Position numbers and translations under genes: made by a program
NCBI GenBank assembly: GCA_964581465.1
Contig: CAZOOP010000004.1
Span: 52,697-116,696, forward strand
Reading direction: 5' to 3'
DNA from: WJMB01 sp964581465
GTDB lineage: Bacteria > RBG-13-66-14
Length of the DNA stretch: 64,000 bases
The notes under the pieces: model-generated
Seen by the model: the letters and a program-made list of their open reading frames with translations, nothing else
Databases searched by the model: none
What the model was told of the DNA's origin: nothing
Part shown: positions 1-6,168 of the stretch, piece by piece
How the letters are laid out: each line of letters begins with the position of its first letter
Numbering within the stretch: position 1 is the stretch's first letter

Positions 1-220
1 CGGGGAACAGCAGGGTCGACAGGCAGCGCACCAAGGTGCTCTTGCCCGAGCCGTTGGGTCCGATGATGCCGAAGATCTCGCCGCGACGAATCTCCAGACT
101 GATCGAGTCCAGGGCGGTGATGGTCTTCTTGCCGCCGTTGGAGCGCCTGCGGGCGTTGGTTTTTCGGAACTGTTTCGCCAGGCCGGTGCATCGAACGGCG
201 TATTCACTGTCGAGCTTCAT
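1..220 (-). CDS. ABC transporter ATP-binding protein, N-terminal part
   Basis: The frame starts at ATG 220 behind an AAGGAG site and runs off the left edge of the window, so only 73 residues are visible. They contain the N-terminal strands of an ABC ATPase and an intact Walker A motif, GPNGSGKST, at about residues 56-64. The protein would bind ATP and power an ABC transporter at the inner membrane. The insertion of basic residues before the first strand ([11 protein letters not shown]) is slightly unusual. The substrate cannot be told because the Q-loop, signature and partner permease lie outside the window. The upstream small ORF and acetyltransferase gene point the same way. Confidence 0.9.
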   Translation of the reverse strand, partial: MKLDSEYAVRCTGLAKQFRKTNARRRSNGGKKTITALDSISLEIRRGEIFGIIGPNGSGKSTLVRCLSTLLFP

Positions 221-292
221 GGTTGCTCCTTGTCGGAGGGCTCGTCGCCGCTCCGGTTGTCGATTCCCGCTCCCCGGCCGGGCGTCGTCGGT

Positions 293-430
293 TTAGACAG
301 CGCCTGGTCGGGGAAGGGTGGATTGGCTGGGTCGTCGGGGGCGCCGGATGACCAGGGCGCTTTCCCGGGGTCGGTTGATCAGACGCAGGCGCAGGTTGCG
401 CTTGTCGTTGCGGATGACCCGTTTCATCAT
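293..430 (-). CDS. Small basic hypothetical protein (45 aa)
   Basis: A 45-residue frame opens with ATG-ATG at 430 directly after a strong GGAAGGAGG ribosome site and closes 72 bp before the ABC ATPase start. The product is very basic, with many Arg and Lys and few hydrophobic residues, so it is not a membrane peptide. No family is recognised. The ribosome site is the main evidence. The frame is short enough to be chance, but its position between two co-directional genes with a site as good as theirs makes translation plausible. Confidence 0.4.
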   Translation of the reverse strand: MMKRVIRNDKRNLRLRLINRPRESALVIRRPRRPSQSTLPRPGAV

Positions 431-492
431 TCCTCCTTCCGGGTTGTTGCTTGGGTCGGTGTGGCTATAACGAAATCGTGGCTCGGTGGAAG

Positions 493-1458
493 TCAGATAC
501 CCAAACCCGCGAAGTCTTCGTTCCCCAGGCCGTAGAACAGCCAGGGCGGCCGGGGCTCGAAGCCCAGCTTGCGGTTGATGCTCAGGATGCCGTCGTTGCC
601 CTGGGTGTTGACGGTGTAGATGGCGGTGACGCCGTTGGCCTTGGCCCAGTCGACGCTCAGGTACTTCAGCGCCGTGGCTACGCTCCGGCCCCGGTATTCC
701 CGCCGGGTGCCGGTGCAGTCTATCTCCGCCGGGGCCTGACGCCCGCCCTTGAAGGACAGCTCGGTCAGACCGATGAACTCGTCGCCGTCCAGGGCCACCA
801 GGGTGGTGTCGATGTCCCGGGCCGGGCTTTGGGTCATCCGACGCCATTCCTTAAAACTGCGCCGTTGGTACTCGAGGCTGCCCGGCATATCCTCGCAGGA
901 TTCCTCGGTCAGCTCCCAGAGCCTGCGCTCTTTCTCGGGATCATTTATCCCGCCGTAGGTTTTCGTAATGAAGCCCTGGCTTCGAAAGCGCTCGAGCACC
1001 CGCTCGTAGTCCGCGGGCCGCTGGTAGTCTTCCAGTTCGAGGCGCGAGGTCAGCTCGGTGTCGTCGAGGGTGAAGCCCAGCCGCTCCAGCCAGTCCACCG
1101 CCACGCTGTTGTCGGCGAGGGCGCCGCCGAGGAGCCGCGTCCACCTCAGCCGGGCCAGTTGCTCGCTGGCGGCCTCCCAGAGTTGACCGGCGTACCCCTT
1201 CGAGCGGTGGTCCGGGTCGACGAGGATGTCCAGGATGAAGACGCCGGGGTCGGCGCACCAACTGCATGAGTCGAGGTCGGCCTCGGCGACGATCCGTCCG
1301 TCGATCTCGCCGACGAGGTGATGACGGTAGTTCACGGCGGGGCGGCGGCGGTCCCAGTGGTCCAGCACCTCCGCGGTCCGCGGGTAGTCGGGCAGGCAGC
1401 GGTTGACAAGCCGGGTGCGCGTCGCGAGGTCCGTGAAATGATAATGTCGTATCTGCAT
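493..1458 (-). CDS. Tandem-domain GNAT family N-acetyltransferase
   Basis: The 321-residue product holds two GNAT folds. The first (about 1-150) carries the acetyl-CoA loop in HRSKGYAGQLWE. The second (about 165-315) carries REYRGRSVATALK followed by the usual IYTVNTQGNDGILSINRKLGF end, where the Asn and the helix after it are typical of GNAT enzymes. It would transfer an acyl group from CoA to a small amine or antibiotic-like substrate in the cytoplasm, but the substrate is unknown. The ATG at 1458 follows GGGAG at a spacing of 5. Two-domain GNATs of this kind include mycothiol synthase-like and streptothricin-resistance-like proteins, and nothing here decides between them. Confidence 0.9.
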   Translation of the reverse strand: MQIRHYHFTDLATRTRLVNRCLPDYPRTAEVLDHWDRRRPAVNYRHHLVGEIDGRIVAEADLDSCSWCADPGVFILDILVDPDHRSKGYAGQLWEAASEQLARLRWTRLLGGALADNSVAVDWLERLGFTLDDTELTSRLELEDYQRPADYERVLERFRSQGFITKTYGGINDPEKERRLWELTEESCEDMPGSLEYQRRSFKEWRRMTQSPARDIDTTLVALDGDEFIGLTELSFKGGRQAPAEIDCTGTRREYRGRSVATALKYLSVDWAKANGVTAIYTVNTQGNDGILSINRKLGFEPRPPWLFYGLGNEDFAGLGI

Positions 1459-1533
1459 CTTAACTCCCGGGATGATCCGCTGAAGCGGTGGTTGTTAGTT
1501 CGTCCCGGCGACGGGAGATGAGAACCGACGATG

Positions 1534-1570
1534 AAAAAACCGCCGCCGAGTTTTTCACTCGACGGCGGCT
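1534..1570 (-). terminator. Rho-independent terminator (minus strand)
   Basis: Arms at 1540-1550 and 1558-1568 pair over 11 bp with one mismatch around a T-rich loop. On the minus strand they are followed by six T residues (complement of 1534-1539). It would stop minus-strand transcripts arriving from about 1790 before they enter the acetyltransferase gene. Confidence 0.7.
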
Positions 1571-1592
1571 TGGTATTCATAGCCTTAGTATT

Positions 1593-1715
1593 CTAAGGTC
1601 CACTTCGCCGTCGAGGTACTGTGAGGGTGATGAAGTCACCGCCGAGGGGCGCGTTGAGACGCACCCAGACACCGGCGCAGGCGTCGACGTACGGCCGGCG
1701 GGCCGCAGCGTTCAT
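1593..1715 (-). CDS. Possible small protein (40 aa)
   Basis: ATG 1715 lies four bases after GGAGG and opens a 40-residue frame that stops just upstream of the minus-strand terminator at 1534-1570. A terminator needs a transcript to terminate, and this is the only co-directional frame before it. The sequence matches no family I recognise. A longer frame upstream (start near 1787) has no good ribosome site. This could also be the tail of an untranslated RNA. Confidence 0.3.
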   Translation of the reverse strand: MNAAARRPYVDACAGVWVRLNAPLGGDFITLTVPRRRSGP

Positions 1716-1787
1716 CACGCCTCCGTGGCTGTCGCGATAACGATTCACTCCTACCTCGTTCGGCTGCCGGGGTAAAAAACACGGCAT

Positions 1788-2640
1788 TTTAGTGTAGAAT
1801 AATGGCGCTTGCTTCTTTTCCCATGTAACTGGAATAGGAATATAGTCTCCGCCGGGTGGGCTGTCAAGAACTTTTTACACGGCTACACACCTTTCTTGAT
1901 GACCCGGGGGATAACATTCATAATTCGAGCGGATCCTAGCGGGCCGGATAGAAAGGCATACTTTTATTGAGCCAATATAGTATATAAAATCATTTATAAT
2001 TGTATTATCATCCGAAACAAAACCAAAAATTCAAGACAATGAGCGGCAGTTAAAGCGGAAGTGCTAACGACTGCCTCACAAATACTCTAACTCGATAAAA
2101 AAAGTTGTCTTATCTGAAAAGGATTCTAATTATAAGCATGTAGCCTCCTTAAGCTCTGAATCCCGAGTTGTGTCAGCAGTCAAGTCTACTTGAAGCTCAG
2201 TGTCCTCTTCGAGCGAGTCTGGTTTTCTGAAACCAGGTAACACTCGGACAAAGACAGCTTGCACAGCTAAAAGGCACGCAACAACAAACCATTAGCGATA
2301 CATGCCTTTTCATGAACGTGTGATAATCTCTAACAATATGTATATCAGCCTATAGATCGAGGTAGATGTAAAACTATCGAGACGGCTTTATTAAGTAAGG
2401 ATTTTATTGTTAACAAAAACACTTTATCATGACCAATTATCATTAGGAAAAAATGACAATAATGCTATAGTTCTGGCTAATCGCCATACTTTTAATGGTC
2501 GATTGTGCGTAAAAGCCTTGACTTGCTATGGTGTTGCTAAAGGCTGTCGTTATTGACCTATGGTTCGATAGCCAGTATGGTTAAATTACACTGTATACTA
2601 TTGCATACTTATCAGCTATAACAACCGCTTGCCTTATTGA
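1788..2640. other. AT-rich island without a recognisable gene
   Basis: Base composition drops sharply against both flanks and no frame of useful length with a ribosome site is present. A short perfect hairpin lies near 2220-2240 (CTGGTTTTCTGAAACCAG). The stretch near 2041-2065 (GCAGTTAAAGC then GTGCTA) resembles one at 35393-35412 in another island, so it probably holds a worn member of the dispersed repeat family described elsewhere. Confidence 0.5.
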
Positions 2641-2778
2641 GTTGAAGCATGGAAATGAGATGTGCAATATCGCTCTCATTGCTGTGAGATTATCAACGGG
2701 CAAGCCGGCGGAACCTCTAACCAACTCCAATCTCGTCATCCACAGCTTTTCAGATTCCCTGGGAAAGAGTCCCCCACC

Positions 2779-2807
2779 TTGCCTCTCAGCGTCCGCTGGG
2801 CTAGAAT
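2779..2807 (+). promoter_or_regulatory. Sigma70-type promoter of tadA
   Basis: TTGCCT (2779-2784) and TAGAAT (2802-2807) are separated by 17 bp. The tadA ATG lies 8 bp after the -10 box, so transcription would start at or next to the start codon. There is no Shine-Dalgarno sequence before the ATG, which fits a leaderless message. Confidence 0.55.
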
Positions 2808-2814
2808 CTTTCCC

Positions 2815-3273
2815 ATGCGCGCTGATGATCAAACCTGGATGGCCGAAGCCTTGGCCGAGGCCCGGGCGGCCGCCGCCGCAGGCGAGGCGCCCATCGGCGC
2901 CGTGGTGGTCTTCGAGAACTCCATAGTCGGCCGGGGACGCAACGCCGTCGAGGCCCGTCGCGATCCCACCGCCCACGCCGAGATCCTGGCCCTGCGCGAC
3001 GCCGCGCGGACCCTGAACCGCTGGCGGCTCTCCGGCTGCGCCCTCTACGTCACCCTCGAACCCTGCGCGATGTGCTTGGGCGCTTGCTACACCGCCCGCC
3101 TCGAGCGCTTGGTCTTCGGGGCCGGCTCACCCAAGTTCGGCGCCCTGGGCTCCGCCGTTTCGCTGACCGGCGTCGAGGGGCTCAACCATCGCCTCGAAAC
3201 AACCGGCGGCGTCCTCGAAAGGGATTGCCGGGAACTGCTGAAGGTGTTCTTCGAAAGATTGCGCGAGAAGTAG
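2815..3273 (+). CDS. tadA: tRNA-specific adenosine deaminase TadA
   Basis: TadA converts the wobble adenosine of tRNA-Arg(ACG) to inosine. The 152-residue length is normal. Residues H54-A-E56 and P83-C84-A-M-C87 give the zinc ligands and catalytic Glu of the cytidine/deoxycytidylate deaminase fold. The frame is open further upstream, but homology begins at RADDQTW, so ATG 2815 is chosen. No ribosome site precedes it, and the promoter eight bases upstream suggests leaderless translation. The gene stands alone between two gene-poor islands. Confidence 0.95.
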   Translation: MRADDQTWMAEALAEARAAAAAGEAPIGAVVVFENSIVGRGRNAVEARRDPTAHAEILALRDAARTLNRWRLSGCALYVTLEPCAMCLGACYTARLERLVFGAGSPKFGALGSAVSLTGVEGLNHRLETTGGVLERDCRELLKVFFERLREK

Positions 3274-3389
3274 TGCAAGGCAGCATGCAATCTGAGCGGA
3301 ACGGCGGCTGTTGGGGAGCGGTTGGCCGGAGCGCAACGCCACCCGGGAAGTGCCCGCCCGTGGTAGAGCGCGCGCCGCGAACACCCTTG

Positions 3390-3600
3390 CTGACCGTCAG
3401 AAAGTCACTTACAGGCCAAGAAATGGTTGCCCTCAGGTATGGATCGAGGAATGCCGGTAGCGGACCATATCCCCCAGCTCGCGCTTCCCTTTCCCGCCAC
3501 TTTTCCCTAACCGTTTCATGACAGACACCTGTCGTGCGGCAGGTGCATTAAAAGCGGGATACGATAATGAAACGGCCCGAACGGGTTATGCGATGTCTCG
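3390..3600 (+). repeat. Dispersed mosaic repeat, block C copy
   Basis: This stretch aligns by eye with 46770-46950. Shared segments in order are AAGTCACTTA, TCAGGTATGGATCGA versus TCAGGTGTGGATCGA, GTTTCATGACAGACA versus GTTTCATGACAGATA, and GGATACGATAATGA. Related but more diverged copies lie at 24075-24190 and 36570-36720. The rest of the 3274-3797 gap shows no gene. Confidence 0.7.
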
Positions 3601-3797
3601 TGCGCATCAGAAGTTCGGGGCTATCTCCGGCACCCCCGGAGAGCTCATCGAAGCTTGAACGGTGGGAGATACACCGGGAGCGACATTGCTGCGGCACCGC
3701 CCGCCTCGATGCGCCGGGGGACCGCTGTTGATCGCCGCCTGCAACCCTGACGAGGTCTTCGGTTAGTGAGGGGGATTATGTTCAATGGGAGGACCGT

Positions 3798-4574
3798 GTG
3801 GGACTGATCGAGACTAAGCCCGCCGCCCTGGCCCATCTGGGCGAGGTCTGGCGCGAGAGCTTCGTCATCAAATCCTGGGAGACCGACGCCCGGCGACGCA
3901 CCCCGGCGCCCCACCTCTTCCGCCTGATGCAGGAGACCGCCTGGCGCCACGCCGAGTGGCTGCGCATGGGCACCAGCGACTTCACCCGCCAGGGCCTGGG
4001 CTGGATCCTCAGCCGCGCCCTCTTCCAGGCCGCCGAATACCCCCGCTGGCGGCAGACCGTCCACGTCCATACCTGGATGACTGCCCGCGAGAAGCTGCTC
4101 TTCCATCGCGACTTCTGGCTCTGCCTGCCCGACGGAACCGAGGTCGCCCGAGCCTCCTCGGTCTGGTTCGCCATCGACGCCGCCCGTCGCCGGCCCCGGC
4201 GCACCGCCGACTACTCCTCCCACCTCGAGGTCCCCGAGTACCCCACCATCACCGGCCGCCGACCCGCCAGGCTCGACCCCCCCGCCGCCGCCGAACCCGC
4301 CGCGCGCTTCCGCGTGCGCTACCACGACCTGGACTCCAACGGCCACCTCACCAGCACCCGCTACCTGGACTTCCTCCTCGACGCCTTCCCCGCCGAGCTG
4401 CAACGGCGGTGCTCCCCGCGCGAGCTGACAATCAACTACCAGGCCGAGGCCCTGCTGGGTGAAGAGCTGGCCGTGGTGCTCGAGGATCTCGGCGAAGGCC
4501 GCCACCGCTGCGCATTGAAAAAACAGGCCCCCGCGAACACGGAGGCCTGTTTAGTTGAGCTGGAGTGGGGTTAG
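3798..4574 (+). CDS. Acyl-ACP thioesterase-like protein (double hotdog)
   Basis: The 258-residue product resembles the FatA/FatB-type acyl-ACP thioesterase family, which releases fatty acids from acyl carrier protein. Two hotdog halves are visible. The first spans about residues 10-135 (SFVIKSWETDARRR, then GLGWILSRA), and the second starts at FRVRYHDLDSNGHLTSTRYL, close to the family DxNxHxNNxxYL motif. In that motif the second Asn is replaced by Thr or Ser, so catalysis needs checking. GTG 3798 follows GGGAGGACC. The last 55 bp also hold the minus-strand terminator of the convergent gene, and the stop codons overlap. Confidence 0.8.
   Translation: MGLIETKPAALAHLGEVWRESFVIKSWETDARRRTPAPHLFRLMQETAWRHAEWLRMGTSDFTRQGLGWILSRALFQAAEYPRWRQTVHVHTWMTAREKLLFHRDFWLCLPDGTEVARASSVWFAIDAARRRPRRTADYSSHLEVPEYPTITGRRPARLDPPAAAEPAARFRVRYHDLDSNGHLTSTRYLDFLLDAFPAELQRRCSPRELTINYQAEALLGEELAVVLEDLGEGRHRCALKKQAPANTEACLVELEWG
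4517..4552 (-). terminator. Terminator of the three-Cys module, inside coding DNA
   Basis: AAACAGGCC (4521-4529) pairs perfectly with GGCCTGTTT (4544-4552). Read on the minus strand, the hairpin is followed by six or seven T residues. It lies just past the stop of the DUF5131 gene and inside the last codons of the thioesterase gene on the other strand. Confidence 0.8.
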
Positions 4575-5317
4575 GGAGTGAAAGCTAATTGTGCAGCATG
4601 ATCTTCCAACGCTTGCGGCATCCCGCTGTAGGTCCGACCGTCGAGCAGGCGGCCGGACTTCTTTTTGCTCATACCGCCCCATTGCTTGAAGAAAAAGGCG
4701 GAGCCAGTTTGTTGGCACTTCTCACGAACCTGATAAACCCATTCCTTCCCCATTGGCCGCGATCCGGGACCAGATTCGCCGCCAACAATCACCCAATCTA
4801 TCTCGGTCAAATCAAGATTATCGACGGGGTCGAGCAGAGGTTCCAGGCTGAGGAAGCGTACCCGGGCCGGGATTTTCTTTAAATAGTCAGCGCGTTGACA
4901 GTACTCGTCGCCCTCGATAGTGACACCCATCCAGATGTTGTCGGTACAGTTCAATAACGGTACAAGTTCGGCCATCCTCTTGGCTCGTTTCGTTAGTACT
5001 TGGAAGATATGACGCGGAGTCTGGTTCATCACCTGGAAAACACTCTTGATAAAAGCAAAAGGGACGTCCTCGTGGAAGAGATCGCCCATCGAACAGGTGA
5101 AGATGACATGGGGTTTCTTCCAGGCGCAGGGCCGGTTGAGCTCGTCCTGATGGACCGTCACCCGGAAGCCGTTACGATACTTTTCCTGCCCCATAGCCTG
5201 TAGGCGCTTGGCCAAGCGTTCGGCGTAGCAGTGCTCGCAGCCTCGGCTGATCCGGGTGCAGCCGGTTACCGGGTTCCAGGTGGCACTGGTCCACTCGATG
5301 TGTGAGTTTTCAGCCAT
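4571..5317 (-). CDS. DUF5131 / phage Gp37-Gp68-like three-Cys protein
   Basis: The 248-residue protein starts with the family signature IEWTSATWNPVTGC followed by a C-x6-C-x2-C cluster (CTRISRGCEHC), which looks like a radical-SAM-type metal site. The family was first named from phage genes and is known to travel with TcmP, encoded immediately upstream here. Its reaction is not established. The upstream stop and this start share bases (TGATG), so translation is coupled. GC content is lower than in the flanking genes, and a terminator closes the module inside the neighbouring gene. Acquisition by transfer is likely. Confidence 0.85.
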   Translation of the reverse strand: MAENSHIEWTSATWNPVTGCTRISRGCEHCYAERLAKRLQAMGQEKYRNGFRVTVHQDELNRPCAWKKPHVIFTCSMGDLFHEDVPFAFIKSVFQVMNQTPRHIFQVLTKRAKRMAELVPLLNCTDNIWMGVTIEGDEYCQRADYLKKIPARVRFLSLEPLLDPVDNLDLTEIDWVIVGGESGPGSRPMGKEWVYQVREKCQQTGSAFFFKQWGGMSKKKSGRLLDGRTYSGMPQALEDHAAQLAFTP

Positions 5318-6129
5318 CAGTAACGCCTTTTCTTAAAGATATCTGTAATGATTTTGCCTGCAACATCAACTGGAGAGGCAAAAAATAAGTAATAAATAAC
5401 AGCTCCCCTACTATTAAGCATAGGTTTTGGGGATGGTACCTTTTTAAAACCAGCTATATTTTTTAATCTTTCGCGAAATTCTTTTACAATTACTTCCGTT
5501 TTCTTTTTAGTTTTATATTCATCAACAATAAATGTTTGTTGTGAAGTGTCATATAAAACATCAAGCCAGGTATCATCACCCCCGGCTCTATTCATTCTTT
5601 CTTTTTTGTCTTCGGGTAAACGGTTCGGATTAATCCATAATGCATTTCTATGAATATCCATCACAGGAAAATGAATAAATAACTCTATTGCTTTTTGTTT
5701 TCCCGCTAACTCAATTACTTCCCATTCGATATCTAAGCCATACGGATCTAGTACACATAGTGCTCTGTGGCCTGAGTTATAATTTATTTTAGGAAATATT
5801 TCTTTTAAGATATCATTGCAGTTACCCTGTTTGATAACTACATCGTCTCGTATTCCTATAATATCTTGTAAATGATCAACCTTATCGCTTTTCAAATCTA
5901 TGAATAAATAACGATCGAATGGAGGTACTATATCCAGTGCATGTAATGGACTGCCCTTAACAAAACTTCCATCGCTTCGTTTGATGTGCATACCAGCGCC
6001 AGCAAATGCGTCAATATAATACTTACTAAAGCCTTTTTTGTTTAGTATTGTTGTATATACATGTGCATACTCTTTTATTATATCATGTTTTGTTATCGTC
6101 CAATTGCTAACTTCATCGAATTCTAGCAT
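5317..6129 (-). CDS. tcmP: Three-Cys-motif partner protein TcmP
   Basis: The 270-residue product matches the TcmP family, the regular partner of DUF5131 proteins. YIDAFAGAG (about residues 37-45) looks like a Rossmann methyltransferase glycine loop, and VLDPYGLDIEW resembles the later acidic-Pro-Tyr motif, so a methyltransferase-like fold is likely; the substrate is unknown. ATG 6129 is chosen because GGAGGAGGAAT stands right before it, although the frame reaches a TTG at 6147. The gene is strikingly AT-rich against its 65 percent GC neighbours and uses AT-ending codons, a clear sign of recent transfer. It starts 40 bp after the upstream gene ends. Confidence 0.88.
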   Translation of the reverse strand: MLEFDEVSNWTITKHDIIKEYAHVYTTILNKKGFSKYYIDAFAGAGMHIKRSDGSFVKGSPLHALDIVPPFDRYLFIDLKSDKVDHLQDIIGIRDDVVIKQGNCNDILKEIFPKINYNSGHRALCVLDPYGLDIEWEVIELAGKQKAIELFIHFPVMDIHRNALWINPNRLPEDKKERMNRAGGDDTWLDVLYDTSQQTFIVDEYKTKKKTEVIVKEFRERLKNIAGFKKVPSPKPMLNSRGAVIYYLFFASPVDVAGKIITDIFKKRRY

Positions 6130-6168
6130 ATTCCTCCTCCTACTCAAGTCTATCTCGTCCCTATGACA

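Noticed and set aside
3275..3390. Possible small SRP RNA after tadA, a common neighbour
   Set aside because: The conserved GGAAGCAGC-type core and the matching stem are absent.
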